Source: Kitasatospora cheerisanensis KCTC 2395
GTDB taxonomy: Bacteria > Actinomycetota > Actinomycetes > Streptomycetales > Streptomycetaceae
DNA length: 62,211 nucleotides
NCBI RefSeq assembly: GCF_000696185.1
Contig: NZ_KK853997.1
Coordinates: 2,696,647 to 2,758,857, forward strand
Reading direction: 5' to 3'
The notes under the pieces were generated by a model. It saw only the letters and a list, made by a program, of their open reading frames with translations. It was not told the DNA's origin and searched no databases. The first letter of the stretch is position 1, and each line of letters begins with the position of its first letter. A program made the position numbers and the translations under genes. This document shows, in pieces, positions 41,795-52,009 of this stretch.

Positions 41795-43192
41795 CTATTC
41801 GGGCTCGGACTGGGCTGCCAACACATCGGTGAACCCGAAGCGCCGGGCCAGGTCCTGGTGAAGGGCCTCATACTCACGAAGTTCTTCCAGGAACTCCCGC
41901 CACACGGCGTCTCCTTCCGGGCCGAGGTGGGCGGTGGCCAGCTTGAACGCGGCCAGGCTGTCGTTGACCCGTCGGCCCCAGTTCTGGTTGTTGTCCCACC
42001 AGGCCCGGAGGACTTCCCGCAGCGTCTCCAGGTCGAGGAACCGCCCACACGGCACTACCGCCAGGTCGGCAACCGAAGCTCCGGAGTCAAAGCTCTTGAC
42101 GTCGCGGAGAAGTGAGGCAAGGTAGCGCGTGTAGAAGGCGTCCTCCCGGTTGGCGATCAGGTAAGTCCTCGCGAGGTAGTGCAGGTTCCCCACTGCCTGC
42201 ACCAACGAGGGAAACCCCTGCCGGAGTTCAGCGTTGACGACCAGCCCAAGGACTTCGAACTCTTCGCCCACGAGGCTGGGCTTGAGCTTCGCCTTGGCGC
42301 CAATCTGCTCGACCCGGGTCTCGAACAGCCCTCGAAGGGTCTCGGGGGCGGCCTTCCAGAAGGTCGGCATGTTCCCGAGTCTGGCGAACGCGGCAAGCTG
42401 TACGTCTGGCGATGCGGTGCCCAGCTTCGTCATCTGCTTGACCATCGCGTTCGTCACCAGCTCGGCGTCCCGGTCGGCGAAGCAGCGCAGGCACTCAGCC
42501 ATCCGGTCCGCCAGCTGGTCCGCCGGCAGGGTGACTTGGGGGTCGTCGATCTGCAGAACGGCAAAGCGGGCCGCGAACTCCACCACCTTGTTTCGGGCCG
42601 CCGGGCGGACCCGATCGAAGTAGGTGTGGGTGAGGTGGGCCGGGTGCAGGACGAAACCCGGGTCGGCGACGGCGGCGGCGAAACTCGCCACGATCTTGCG
42701 ACCCTGGCTCGGAGGGTGGATCAGCAGCGCGTCCAGCGCGGCCAAGAGGTGGGCGCGGGCGTACTCGGCGGTCGGCTCGTACAGCTCGCCGAGAGGCCGC
42801 AGGGAGGGGTGGGCACTCTGGTGGCGGTCCTCGCGCAGCCGGTCCAGCTGGACGTGCTGGCTGGAGTCGATCAGCTCCAGCGCGAGGGCGGCGTCGAGGA
42901 TCTCCCGCTCGACTTCGAGCATCTTCCCTACGCCCTCCCGGCGCTTTTTCTCGTCGCTGGCGCCGCCGAGCTGCTGGGCTTCCTCGACCTTCTGCGCGAG
43001 GGCCTTGGCGTCCGGCTCGCCGTCTTCGGCGAGGACCTGCGCCTTGGCGATGAGGTCGGCGCAGACTGCGGTCCAGGTGAGGACGATCGCGGCTCGCGGA
43101 ACGCCGGTGGCGTAGCTCCGGTAGGCATCTTGGACGAGCGGTCGTACGTCGGGGTTGTGGACGCGGGTCAGGCGTTCTTCGAGGTCGATCAC
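41795..43192 (-). CDS. HEPN-motif protein, candidate defence gene
   Basis: 465 residues from GTG 43192. The N-terminal 170 residues are helical: YRSYATGVPRAAIVLTWTAVCADLI, a long charged middle, then QLDRLREDRHQSAHPSL and YARAHLLAALDALL. RHQSAH gives the Rx4H motif of HEPN RNases, and the surroundings recall DUF4145/Abi-type HEPN domains. The C-terminal 290 residues are helical with no recognised family. Position between an integrase and the tRNA attachment side is a common place for anti-phage cargo. RNase activity is inferred only. Confidence 0.6.
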   Translation of the reverse strand: MIDLEERLTRVHNPDVRPLVQDAYRSYATGVPRAAIVLTWTAVCADLIAKAQVLAEDGEPDAKALAQKVEEAQQLGGASDEKKRREGVGKMLEVEREILDAALALELIDSSQHVQLDRLREDRHQSAHPSLRPLGELYEPTAEYARAHLLAALDALLIHPPSQGRKIVASFAAAVADPGFVLHPAHLTHTYFDRVRPAARNKVVEFAARFAVLQIDDPQVTLPADQLADRMAECLRCFADRDAELVTNAMVKQMTKLGTASPDVQLAAFARLGNMPTFWKAAPETLRGLFETRVEQIGAKAKLKPSLVGEEFEVLGLVVNAELRQGFPSLVQAVGNLHYLARTYLIANREDAFYTRYLASLLRDVKSFDSGASVADLAVVPCGRFLDLETLREVLRAWWDNNQNWGRRVNDSLAAFKLATAHLGPEGDAVWREFLEELREYEALHQDLARRFGFTDVLAAQSEPE

Positions 43193-43471
43193 CGGCTGGC
43201 CGTTCTTCCTGACCTCTCCGGGGTGCCCGCGCCGGGTGCCGCGGTGAGGTGCTGCTTCCGTTGTCGGCCGGGCGGGTGGCGGCGGCCGGGTGAAAGCGTG
43301 TCAGACGGGGGCTCTGCTGCGCCATGTCCACTAGAAGTCCACTAGAGGGTGAACTTCCGGGCCGGAGGAGGGCGAGTGGTGAACCGGTGCTCTACGATTG
43401 ACGCGACCCCCATCGGCGTTTCGCCTGGTCAGAGGGGCCCATCGGCTGACGATCGGTCAGCGGCCGAGGTA

Positions 43472-43544
<73 letters not shown>

Positions 43545-43985
43545 CCCGACTCGACCCGCCGGGGCCGACTAGCGGTCCTGGCAGCAGCAGACGGCCCCTC
43601 AGGGCCGCCCCGGCAGCATAGCCGGTCGATCACCCGTGGTGCGCGCCGGGGGCTCATCCGGGTACCCCCGTCCGTTCCCGCTCGCGCCGCCCGTTCGCGC
43701 CCCCTGCTCGCCGGTCCCGCCGCCACTGCAAAGGGCAGGCCGCAGCGCCGCGACAGCGCGGCGGTGACGCCCGCTCACCGGGTCGGCGACGGGCGGGGAC
43801 GGGCGGCCGGGAAGCGCCGGCCCGTACAGCAGTTCGCACCCGGCCGACGGTGTTCCGGCGTTCCCGACACGCGGGCGGGCGGCCCGCCGCCGAGGCGGTT
43901 GCCGGTGTGGCGCGGGCCCTGGTAGATCTTGCTGCGTCCGCCGCCCGAGATCCTCGGGCGGGCCGCCGAGCGGAAGCGAGTGACG
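43545..43985. other. Intergenic region, tRNA to protease gene
   Basis: No supported gene in 441 bases. It must hold the promoters for the tRNA (leftward) and the protease (rightward). Short GC-rich stems such as GGCCCCTCAGGGCC-like pairs near 43594 are present. Long minus-strand frames here are compositional shadows. Confidence 0.5.
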
Positions 43986-44744
43986 GTGCCGCGCACCTCT
44001 CCCCGAACCGGCCGTGTCACGGCCGCAGCGGCCTGCGCAGTGCTCCTGCTGGCGGCGACCGCGACCGGCTGTGACTCCGCCCCGAAGGCCGAGGACAGCC
44101 GTCCGACCGCCCGGCCCGCCCCGGCGGACGCGGCCGGCAACCGGATCGGGGCGCTGTTCGTGGACGGCACCGACGGCATGCGGGCCTGCACGGCGGGCGT
44201 GGTGCACAGCCGCGGCCGCAACCTGCTGATCACCGCCGCCCACTGCGCGGCCCCGCGCGGCACCGCGCTGGACGACCTGGTGTTCGCCCCCGGCTACCGC
44301 GACCAGCGTGCCCCGTACGGCAGTTGGACGGTCTCCGAGGTGCTGTTCGACCCGCGCTGGGGCACCGACGAGGACGAGGGGTACGACGTCGCGTTCCTGA
44401 TCGTCGACCCGCTCAACGGCCGGCAGATCGAGGACGTGGTGGGCGCCGACACCGTCGCCACCGGGCTGGGCTTCGGGCTGAACGTCACGGTCACCGGCTA
44501 CCCCAACTCCTCCGGTTCCCCGATCACCTGCCAGGGCCGCACCACCTCGCGCAGCTCCACCCAGCAGCGCTTCGACTGCGCCGGCTTCACCGACGGCACC
44601 AGCGGCAGCCCCTGGGTGACCGACAAGGGCGAGGTGGTCGGGGTGATAGGGGGTTACCAGCAGGGCGGGATCAGCCCGGAGGTCTCCTACAGCGTGGCCT
44701 TCGGCGACCGCCTCGCCGCGCTCTACCGGCAGGCCGGCGGCTGA
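43986..44744 (+). CDS. Secreted trypsin-like serine protease
   Basis: 252 residues from GTG 43986. A signal sequence (AAAACAVLLLAATATGC) ends with a Cys that could be a weak lipobox. The catalytic triad is visible: LLITAAHC (His), GYDVAFLIVD (Asp) and FTDGTSGSPW (Ser, GTSGSP form). This is the S1/glutamyl-endopeptidase-like family of secreted streptomycete peptidases. It stands alone between the tRNA genes and is terminated by a hairpin at 44815. Confidence 0.85.
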   Translation: MPRTSPRTGRVTAAAACAVLLLAATATGCDSAPKAEDSRPTARPAPADAAGNRIGALFVDGTDGMRACTAGVVHSRGRNLLITAAHCAAPRGTALDDLVFAPGYRDQRAPYGSWTVSEVLFDPRWGTDEDEGYDVAFLIVDPLNGRQIEDVVGADTVATGLGFGLNVTVTGYPNSSGSPITCQGRTTSRSSTQQRFDCAGFTDGTSGSPWVTDKGEVVGVIGGYQQGGISPEVSYSVAFGDRLAALYRQAGG

Positions 44745-44814
44745 CGCGTCCTCGGCGCCCGGGTCCCGTCGGCGGCCAGGGGCCGAGGACGGGTGCGTGA
44801 CGGAAAACACGAAA

Positions 44815-44837
44815 GCCCCTCGGTCTCACCGAAGGGC
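44815..44837. terminator. Hairpin between protease and tRNA-Asn genes
   Basis: GCCCCTCGG and CCGAAGGGC pair with one mismatch around TCTCA, preceded by ACACGAAA on the plus strand. It serves the convergent protease gene and probably also the leftward tRNA-Asn transcript. Confidence 0.7.
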
Positions 44838-44875
44838 CTTCGCTCTGTACCGATCACCGTGACTTCCGGTGAAGC

Positions 44876-44947
44876 TCCCCCAATTGGACTCGAACCAATA
44901 ACCTGCCGATTAACAGTCGGCTGCTCTGCCAATTGAGCTATGGGGGA
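44876..44947 (-). tRNA. tRNA-Asn (GTT), copy 1
   Basis: 72 bases; minus strand begins TCCCCCATAGCTCAATTGGC. Anticodon GTT at 44912-44914 lies in loop CTGTTAA. Acceptor arms TCCCCCA and TGGGGGA pair fully, and the T-arm is TTGGTTCGAGTCCAA. No CCA is encoded. It is the second of two tandem copies in transcription order, six bases after copy 2. Confidence 0.96.
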
Positions 44948-44953
44948 CCGCGC

Positions 44954-45025
44954 TCCTCCAATTGGACTCGAACCAATAACCTGCCGATTAACAGTCGGCT
45001 GCTCTGCCAATTGAGCTATGGAGGA
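44954..45025 (-). tRNA. tRNA-Asn (GTT), copy 2
   Basis: 72 bases, identical to copy 1 except for a compensated pair in the acceptor stem: TCCTCCA with TGGAGGA instead of TCCCCCA with TGGGGGA. The change keeps pairing, so both copies should fold and function. They are six bases apart and likely made as one transcript. Confidence 0.96.
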
Positions 45026-45325
45026 TCGTGCTTCCGCCTCGCCCACCCCGGTCTCCGGATCTCTCCGGGGCCCACGGTGCTCGCTGCGGGACATACATTA
45101 GCGCACTCAGGGGGGTGTTCCGCCAATCGCTTTCGGCTCCGGCCTCCCCCACCGCGGCGGCGGGCCGGTCCGGCGCGCCCGCGCGCGCCGCACGGTGCGG
45201 ACGGGGATGCTGGTGCACGGCGGATCCGGCTGGCCCGGACCCGCCACCGGCAGGGCGGTTCACGGCCCGGCCGGACGGGTAGACGCGGCACACAATCGCG
45301 CGGCGACGAAGGGTGGAACCAGGGC

Positions 45326-45619
45326 ATGTGGAAGGTGTCGTTGATCGTGGGCATCGGGATCGGGTACGTCCTCGGCGCCCGGGCCGGGCGGGAACGGTAC
45401 GACCAGCTCGCCGGTGCGGCCAAGCAGTTGCGGGAGAACCCGCGGGTGCAGGACGCGGCGGGCAAGGCCAAGCAGCAGGCCGGCGCGGTGGCCGGGAAGG
45501 CCGCCGGGGCGGTGGCCGACAAGGTCGGGGAGAAGCTGCCGAACGCGCTGACCGAGCGCGTCCCGTACTTCGCCAAGCACCAGGGCGAGGACGACGGCTG
45601 GGGTACCGTCCGCCCCTGA
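45326..45619 (+). CDS. YtxH-like small membrane-associated protein
   Basis: 97 residues from ATG 45326. The start [21 protein letters not shown] is a membrane helix with the [16 protein letters not shown] motif of YtxH-type proteins. It is followed by an Ala/Lys-rich amphipathic helix ([20 protein letters not shown]) like late-embryogenesis-type stress proteins. Such genes are widespread in streptomycetes; the role is probably envelope stress. The 300 bases between it and the tRNAs hold no other gene. Confidence 0.75.
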   Translation: MWKVSLIVGIGIGYVLGARAGRERYDQLAGAAKQLRENPRVQDAAGKAKQQAGAVAGKAAGAVADKVGEKLPNALTERVPYFAKHQGEDDGWGTVRP

Positions 45620-45761
45620 TCGCACCGCACGGCTCCGGCCCGGCACGGAACGCCTCCGACCAGGCACGGAGGGTCGGCGGCGGGGTTGGTTCCGGTACCG
45701 ACTGGGCAACACTTGCGGCAGTCGGGCCCGCCCCGGCCGTCGACTGCGGCATGATCTCGGC

Positions 45762-47200
45762 ATGGCCATCGTCGCGGGCATCGACAGCTCCACCACTCGC
45801 ACCCGGATCGTCGCGTGCGACGCCGAGACCGGCGCCGTGCTGCGACAGGGCCGGGCCCCTCATCCGCTGCCCGAGGGCGACGAGGCCAGAACCACCGAGG
45901 TCGACCCGCAGACCTGGCTGCACTCGCTCGGCGACGCCGCTGCCGGGGCCTGCTGGAGGGCGTCCGGGCGATCGGGGTGTCCGCCCAGCAGCACGGCCTG
46001 ATCGGCCTGGACGCCGGCGGGGTGCTGGTCCGGCCCGCACTGCTGTGGAACGACCCGCGCTCGGCGGGCTCGGCGGCCGCGCTGCTGGACGCGCTCGGCG
46101 GCCCGGAGCCCTGGGTGGAGGCGATCGGCGCGGTACCTGGCCCGACGTACACCATCGCCAAGCTGCGCTGGCTGGCCGAGTTCGAGCCGGTGTCGGCGCA
46201 GCGGATCGCCGAGGTGCTGCTGCCGCACGACTGGCTGGTCTCCCAACTGCTGGGCGGCGCCCGCCGGCGCACCACGGACCGCGGCGACGCGTCCGGGACC
46301 GGCTACTGGTCGCCGATCACCGGCGAGTACCGGCAGGACCTGATCAAGCTGGCGTTCGGCCACGAGCTGAAGGTCCCGGACGTTCTCGGCCCGGCCGAGC
46401 CCGCCGGGCACACGCCCGAGGGGCTGCTGATCTCGGCGGGCACCGGGGAGAACATGGCGGCCTCGCTGGGCCTCGGGCTGGTCCCGGGCGACGCGGTGGT
46501 GTCGCTGGGCGGCAACGGCACGATCTTCGCGGTGCACGACCGGGCGGTGGTCGACCCGTCCGGCCTGGTGTCCTCGTTCGCGGACGCGACCGGCCGGCAC
46601 CTGCCGATGGTGGCGACGCTGAACGCCGCGCAGGTGCTGCGCTCCACCGCCGGGATGCTCGGCACCGACCTGGAGGGCCTGTCCGAGCTGGCCCTGCAGT
46701 CCTCGCCGGGCGCGTACGGCATGGTGTTCCTGCCGTACCTGGACGGTGAGCGGACCCCGAAGCTGCCGCAGGCGGCGGGCACCCTGACCGGCCTGCGGGC
46801 CGAGTCGATGGGACCGCAGCACGTGGCGCGGGCCGCCGTCGAGGGCATGCTGTGCAACCTGGCCGAGGCGCTGGACGTGCTGCGCGGGAACGGCGTCACG
46901 GTGAACCGGGTGTTCCTGCTGGGGACGGCCGGCCGGCTGCCCGCCGTCCAGCAGATCGCGCCGCTGGTGTTCGGCCTTCCCGTGGTGGTGCCGCCGCGCG
47001 GCGACCACGCGGCGCGCGGCGCGGCCCGGCAGGCCGCCTGGGCGCTCGCCGGGACGCCCGAGCCCCCGCAGTGGGAGCTGCCGGACGTCACGCTGCTCGC
47101 CCCCGACCAGGAGCACGACCTGGCGGTCGGCAACGCGGTGCGCCAGCAGTACGCGGCGATGCGCGAGCAGCACCACCCGGAGACCGCCGCCAGCTCCTGA
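45762..47200 (+). CDS. xylB: Xylulokinase (FGGY kinase), one apparent frameshift
   Basis: ATG 45762 gives [21 protein letters not shown], the first FGGY motif. Coding then continues in another frame from about 45949: [63 protein letters not shown] and [18 protein letters not shown], all standard for XylB. Adding one G to the GGGG run at 45945-45948 restores a protein of about 479 residues. The intact remainder argues for a sequencing error or a very recent mutation. It phosphorylates D-xylulose for the pentose phosphate pathway. Confidence 0.82.
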
Positions 47201-47299
47201 CGGGGCGTCGGGAACCGCTCCGCGGCGGGCTGCTGAGGATGCGTCAGCTGTCCCGTGGTGGCAACGTGGGGGCTCTCACCACTGGAGGGACGGTTCGTC

Positions 47300-48718
47300 A
47301 TGGCGTTGCACAAGGGGCAGGGGTCGGAGCACGGGCGGGAGGACCGCCGGCTGCCGTTCAGTCCGCTGCACGTGCTGACCGATCCGCTGGGGGCGATGCA
47401 GGTGGCCCCGCCGCTGCACCGGCTGCCCCGGGTTCCGATCCCGCCGTCGGTCGCCCACCAGCTGATCCACGACGAACTGATGCTGGACGGCAACGCCAAG
47501 CTCAACCTGGCGACCTTCGTCACCACGCAGATGGACGAGTACGCGGACCGGCTGATGGCGGAGTGCCGCGACAAGAACATGATCGACAAGGACGAGTACC
47601 CGCAGACCGCCGAGCTGGAGCGGCGCTGCGTGGCGATCCTCGCCGACCTGTGGCACGCGCCCGACCCCGGGGTGGCGGTGGGCTGCTCCACCACCGGCTC
47701 CAGCGAGGCGTGCATGCTCGCCGGGATGGCGCTCAAGCGGCGCTGGATGCGGCGAAACGCCGACCGGTACGCGGCCGGGGCGCGGCCCAACCTGGTGATG
47801 GGCATCAACGTGCAGGTCTGCTGGGAGAAGTTCTGCAACTTCTGGGAGGTCGAGGCCCGGCTGGTGCCGATGGAGGGCGACCGCTTCCACCTGACCGCCG
47901 ACCAGGCCGTGGCGCACTGCGACGAGAACACCATCGGTGTGGTCGGCATCCTCGGCTCCACCTTCGACGGCTCGTACGAGCCGATCGCCGAGATCTGCGC
48001 CGCACTGGACGAGTTCCAGAAGCGCACCGGCCTCGACGTGCCGGTGCACGTGGACGGCGCGTCCGGCGGCATGGTCGCGCCGTTCCTGGACCCGGACCTG
48101 GTGTGGGACTTCCGGCTGCCCCGGGTGGCCTCGATCAACACCAGTGGACACAAGTACGGCCTGGTGTACCCCGGCGTGGGGTGGGCGCTCTGGCGGGACG
48201 GCGAGGCGCTGCCCGAGGAGCTGGTGTTCAAGGTCAACTACCTGGGCGGCGAGATGCCGACCTTCGCGCTGAACTTCTCCCGGCCGGGCGCGGAGGTGGT
48301 CGCCCAGTACTACACCTTCCTGCGGCTCGGACGCTCCGGCTTCCACGCCGTCCAGCAGGCCTGCCGGGACGTCGCCCAGTACCTGGCCGGGGAGATCGAG
48401 AAGCTCGGCCCGTTCCGGCTGGTCACCCGGGGCGACCAGCTGCCGGTGTTCGCGTTCAGCACGGTCGCGGAGAGCCCGTTCGACGTGTTCGACGTCTCCC
48501 GGCGGCTCCGCGAACGCGGCTGGCAGGTCCCCGCGTACACCTTCCCGGAGGGGCGGACCGACCTGGCGGTGCTGCGGGTGGTGTGCCGCAACGGGTTCAC
48601 CCGCGACCTGGCGGACCTGCTGCTCGCCGACCTGCGGCGGCTGCTGCCCGAGCTGGAGCGCCAGCCCGCGCCGCTCAGCGAGCTGGGGGTGCCGCAGCGC
48701 TCCGGGTTCCACCACTGA
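47300..48718 (+). CDS. gadB: Glutamate decarboxylase
   Basis: 472 residues from ATG 47300, the usual length. Segments KLNLATFVTTQMD, GCSTTGSSEACMLAGMALK, VHVDGASGGMVAPF and INTSGHKYGLVYPGVGW are canonical for GAD; Lys in SGHKYG binds PLP. The enzyme converts glutamate to GABA and consumes a proton, aiding acid tolerance. No antiporter (GadC) is adjacent. It follows xylB by 99 bases on the same strand and converges with the sigma factor gene. Confidence 0.93.
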   Translation: MALHKGQGSEHGREDRRLPFSPLHVLTDPLGAMQVAPPLHRLPRVPIPPSVAHQLIHDELMLDGNAKLNLATFVTTQMDEYADRLMAECRDKNMIDKDEYPQTAELERRCVAILADLWHAPDPGVAVGCSTTGSSEACMLAGMALKRRWMRRNADRYAAGARPNLVMGINVQVCWEKFCNFWEVEARLVPMEGDRFHLTADQAVAHCDENTIGVVGILGSTFDGSYEPIAEICAALDEFQKRTGLDVPVHVDGASGGMVAPFLDPDLVWDFRLPRVASINTSGHKYGLVYPGVGWALWRDGEALPEELVFKVNYLGGEMPTFALNFSRPGAEVVAQYYTFLRLGRSGFHAVQQACRDVAQYLAGEIEKLGPFRLVTRGDQLPVFAFSTVAESPFDVFDVSRRLRERGWQVPAYTFPEGRTDLAVLRVVCRNGFTRDLADLLLADLRRLLPELERQPAPLSELGVPQRSGFHH

Positions 48719-48725
48719 CGGGCCG

Positions 48726-49979
48726 TCAGTCCAGGTAGCCGCGGAGCTGGTCGGCGGAGGCGTGCTCGCGGAGCTTGCGGAGGGTCTTCGCCTCGATCTG
48801 CCGGATCCGCTCCCGGGTCACGCCGAACAGGTGGCCGATCTCCTCCAGGGTGCGGGGGCGGCCGTCGTCGAGGCCGTAGCGGAGCTGGACCACCTGGCGC
48901 TCGCGTTCGCCGAGGGTGGCCAGCACCGCTTCCAGGTGCTCGCGCAGCAGCAGGAAGGCGGCGCTCTCCGGCGGCGAGGCGGCGTCGGCGTCCTCGATCA
49001 GGTCGCCGAGGGCGACGTCGTCCTCCTCGCCGACCGGGGTGTGCAGCGAGACCGGCTCCTGGGCGAGCTTGAGGACCTCGCGGACCCGCTCCGGCGACAG
49101 TTGCAGCACCAGGCCGACCTCGGCGGCGGTCGGCTCCACGCCGCGCTCCTGCAGCAGGGCGCGCTGCACCCTCAGCACCCGGTTGATCAGCTCGACCACG
49201 TGCACCGGCACCCGGATGGTGCGGGCCTGGTCGGCGAGGGCGCGGCTCATCGCCTGGCGGATCCACCAGGTCGCGTAGGTGGAGAACTTGTAGCCGCGGG
49301 CGTAGTCGAACTTCTCCACCGCCCGGATCAGGCCGAGGTTGCCCTCCTGGACCAGGTCGAGCAGGGTCAGGCCGCGCCCCACGTAGCGTTTGGCGACCGA
49401 GACCACCAGCCGCAGGTTGGCCTCGATCAGGCGGCGCTTGGCGATCCGGCCGAGCACCACCAGCCGGTCCAGGTCGTCGGTGAGCCGCTCGTCGGCGCCC
49501 GGGGTGCGGTCGAGCGCCAGCTCGGCGAACAGGCCGGCCTCGATCTGGCAGGCGAGTTCGACCTCCTCGGCGGCGGTGAGCAGCCGGATCCGGCCGATCT
49601 CGCGCAGGTACTGGCGGAGCAGGTCGGCGGCCGGGCCGGTGCCCTCGTCCAGGGCGGCTTCCGGGGGCTCGTCGGGGAGTTCGTCGGCGGTCGGTCCGGG
49701 TGCGGCCTCGAAGGCGTCCCCGGTGGCGTCGGCGGCCTCGGCGTCCCGGGCGGGTGCTCCGGGGTGCGGGCCGGTGCAGGCGACGCGTTCGGGCCGGCCG
49801 GGCCGGGCTGGAGTGGGATCGCGGCGTCCCGGGCGGGGCGGTCCGGTGCGGGCGGGCGAATGACAGCTCCACGGGCATCCCTCCAGGGGCCGCGCGCGGC
49901 CTGGGGGTGCCGCGCCACACCGGAGGGGATACCCAGCCCGGCGGGCCCGGGCACCTGCGGGCGTCCGCCAGCCGCACAT
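48726..49979 (-). CDS. Principal-like (Hrd-type) RNA polymerase sigma factor
   Basis: Region 1.2 ([16 protein letters not shown]), 2.3-2.4 ([20 protein letters not shown] with [15 protein letters not shown]), 3 ([14 protein letters not shown]) and 4.2 ([20 protein letters not shown] then EAKTLRKLR) are all present. It is an RpoD-family, HrdA/C/D-like factor. The only in-frame start is ATG 49979, but its first 70 residues look like shadow sequence. A well-placed ATG at 49878 (behind TGGAGGG) opens another frame ([10 protein letters not shown]), which would join after a 1-base shift in the GC run near 49790-49815. The true start is therefore uncertain. Confidence 0.85.
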   Translation of the reverse strand: MCGWRTPAGARARRAGYPLRCGAAPPGRARPLEGCPWSCHSPARTGPPRPGRRDPTPARPGRPERVACTGPHPGAPARDAEAADATGDAFEAAPGPTADELPDEPPEAALDEGTGPAADLLRQYLREIGRIRLLTAAEEVELACQIEAGLFAELALDRTPGADERLTDDLDRLVVLGRIAKRRLIEANLRLVVSVAKRYVGRGLTLLDLVQEGNLGLIRAVEKFDYARGYKFSTYATWWIRQAMSRALADQARTIRVPVHVVELINRVLRVQRALLQERGVEPTAAEVGLVLQLSPERVREVLKLAQEPVSLHTPVGEEDDVALGDLIEDADAASPPESAAFLLLREHLEAVLATLGERERQVVQLRYGLDDGRPRTLEEIGHLFGVTRERIRQIEAKTLRKLREHASADQLRGYLD

Positions 49980-50043
49980 CCGGCACCCGGCAGGCCCGCG
50001 GATGCCACCCGCACGGGCGGCTAAGGCCGGGTGCCCGGACGGC

Positions 50044-51954
50044 TCAGAGCGCGGCGACGCCGCGCGAGCGCAGCTGCTGCCCGTACTGCTGCAGGGCCCA
50101 CAACTCGCTCTGCACCGGGTGCAGTTCCTCGGCGGTGGCGCGGTCTCCCAGCCGGCGCAGGTGGGCGCGGACCTCGTCCACCCGGCGGTCCACGGCCTGC
50201 AGGCGGAGCTTGACCAGGAACTCCCCCGCGTAGACCTCGTCGACCTTGCGGCGGGAGCGGATCGGCTCCACGGTCAGCTCGGTGACCAGCCCGCGGACCT
50301 GGTCGTCCGGGCTGGCCTCGCGGACGGCGCCGGTGAAGTCCTGCAGGCTCGCCCCGTACGCGGCGCCGCCGCACTGGCCGATGGCGCGGCGGACGGCCCG
50401 GTAGGGCGGGGTGGGGAACTCGTCCTCGCCGTACTGGTCGAAGGCCGGGCTGACCAGGTCCGGGTGCTGGAGGGCGAGCTTGAGCAGCTCGCGTTCGACG
50501 AACTGCCCCGGGTCGCGCGGGTTGAGCCGGAACACCGGCCGCTCCGGCCGGACGGGCTGCTGCCCGGCGGGCGCGGCGCGGCGCAGTTGCCGGTTCTGGC
50601 CGTTCTGCTGATTCTCCCGCTGCCAGCGGGCGAGCTGGGAGATCCGGCGGACCACGAACTGCTCGTCCAGGATGCCGACCATGCCGGCCAGTTGGACGGC
50701 GTACTCGTGCTGGATCGACCGGTCCTTGATCTTGACGATGATCCCGGCGGCCTCTTCGAGGGCGGCGGCGCGGCCCTCGGCGGTGTCGACCCGGTGCCGG
50801 GCGACCGCCGAGCGGAGCGCGAACTCGAACAGCGGGACGGGGTTCTCCACCAGGGTGCGGACCGCCTCGTCGCCCTGGGCGAGGCGCAGTTCGCACGGGT
50901 CCATGCCGCCGGGGGTGATGGCGATGGAGGTGCGGGCGGCGAACTTCTGGTCGTCCTCGAAGGCCCGCAGGGCGGCCTTCTGGCCGGCGGCGTCGCCGTC
51001 GAAGGTGAAGACCGTCTCACCGCGGTAGGTGGAGGTGTCCATCAGCAGCCGGCGGATGATCTTGATGTGGTCCTCGCCGAACGCGGTGCCGCAGGTGGCC
51101 ACCGCCGTGGTGACGCCCGCCAGGTGACAGGCCATCACATCGGTGTAGCCCTCGACCACCACCGCCCGGCCGGACTTGGCGATCTCCTTGCGGGCCAGGT
51201 CGATGCCGTACAGGACGTTGGACTTCTTGTAGATCGGCGTCTCGGGGGTGTTCAGGTACTTCGGGCCGTTGTCGTCCTCGCGCAGCCGGCGCGCGCCGAA
51301 GCCCACCACGTCGCCCGAGCTGTCCCGGATCGGCCAGACCAGGCGGCCCCGGAAGCGGTCGATCAGGCCGCCGCGCTGCCCCTGCGAGGCCAGGCCGCCG
51401 ACCGAGATCTCCTTGTCGGTGAAGCCGCGGCCGCGCAGGAAGCGCACCAGGTGCTCCCAGCCGACCGGGGCGTAGCCCACCCCGAAGTGCTTGGCGGCGG
51501 CCTCGTCGAAGCCCCGCTCGGCGAGGAAGCGGCGGCCGATCTCGGCCTCGGGGGTGGCCAGTTGCTCCTGGAACCAGGCGGCGGCGACCTTGTGCGCCTC
51601 GATCAGCCTGGTCCGCTCGCCCTGCTGGTGGCGCGGGCTGTAGCCGCCCTCCTCGTAGCGCAGCGTGATGCCCGCCTGGGCGGCCATCCGCTCGACCGCC
51701 TCCGCGAACGAGCAGTGCTCGATCTTCATCAGGAAGGTGATCGTGTCGCCGGACTCGCCGCAGCCGAAGCAGTGGAAGACGCCCTTGCCGGGGTGCACGT
51801 AGAACGACGCGGACTTCTCGTCGTGGAACGGGCACACGCCCTTCAGCTGGGCGCCGCCGCCGTTGGCCAACTGCACGTAGTCGCCGACCACGGCGTCGAT
51901 CGGCAGAGCGGCACGCACCGCCTGCACATCCTCGTCCCTGATCCTCCCGGCCAC
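50044..51954 (-). CDS. dnaG: DNA primase
   Basis: 636 residues. The N-terminal zinc-binding domain has [18 protein letters not shown] followed by FHCFGCG. The core carries [19 protein letters not shown] and the TOPRIM motif [16 protein letters not shown] with [15 protein letters not shown]. The C-terminal half is the DnaB-interacting helical region. It makes RNA primers at the replication fork. The gene lies between dgt and the sigma factor on the same strand, a layout common in streptomycetes. Confidence 0.95.
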   Translation of the reverse strand: MAGRIRDEDVQAVRAALPIDAVVGDYVQLANGGGAQLKGVCPFHDEKSASFYVHPGKGVFHCFGCGESGDTITFLMKIEHCSFAEAVERMAAQAGITLRYEEGGYSPRHQQGERTRLIEAHKVAAAWFQEQLATPEAEIGRRFLAERGFDEAAAKHFGVGYAPVGWEHLVRFLRGRGFTDKEISVGGLASQGQRGGLIDRFRGRLVWPIRDSSGDVVGFGARRLREDDNGPKYLNTPETPIYKKSNVLYGIDLARKEIAKSGRAVVVEGYTDVMACHLAGVTTAVATCGTAFGEDHIKIIRRLLMDTSTYRGETVFTFDGDAAGQKAALRAFEDDQKFAARTSIAITPGGMDPCELRLAQGDEAVRTLVENPVPLFEFALRSAVARHRVDTAEGRAAALEEAAGIIVKIKDRSIQHEYAVQLAGMVGILDEQFVVRRISQLARWQRENQQNGQNRQLRRAAPAGQQPVRPERPVFRLNPRDPGQFVERELLKLALQHPDLVSPAFDQYGEDEFPTPPYRAVRRAIGQCGGAAYGASLQDFTGAVREASPDDQVRGLVTELTVEPIRSRRKVDEVYAGEFLVKLRLQAVDRRVDEVRAHLRRLGDRATAEELHPVQSELWALQQYGQQLRSRGVAAL

Positions 51955-52009
51955 TTGGAAAGTCTACGGGAGCGGGTCGGACAATCCGGGGGCACCGGCC
52001 CGGGGCGGA

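Larger units (their letters stand above)
8808..43470. mobile_element. Phage-derived integrated element (capsid and packaging genes, no tail)
   Basis: The right side has a tyrosine integrase remnant, an excisionase-like gene and a tRNA whose 3' end faces the element. The left side has the full head and packaging set, ending at a MuF-like gene. In between lie ParB-type genes, regulators, cargo, IS110, tnpB and a CRISPR array. No second copy of the tRNA 3' end was spotted within the window, so the left boundary is unproven and may lie beyond position 1. It could be a decayed prophage or a satellite. Confidence 0.6.

Noticed and set aside
43850..44074. Small plus-strand frame before the protease
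   Set aside because: It overlaps the protease start in another frame and has no ribosome site or motif.
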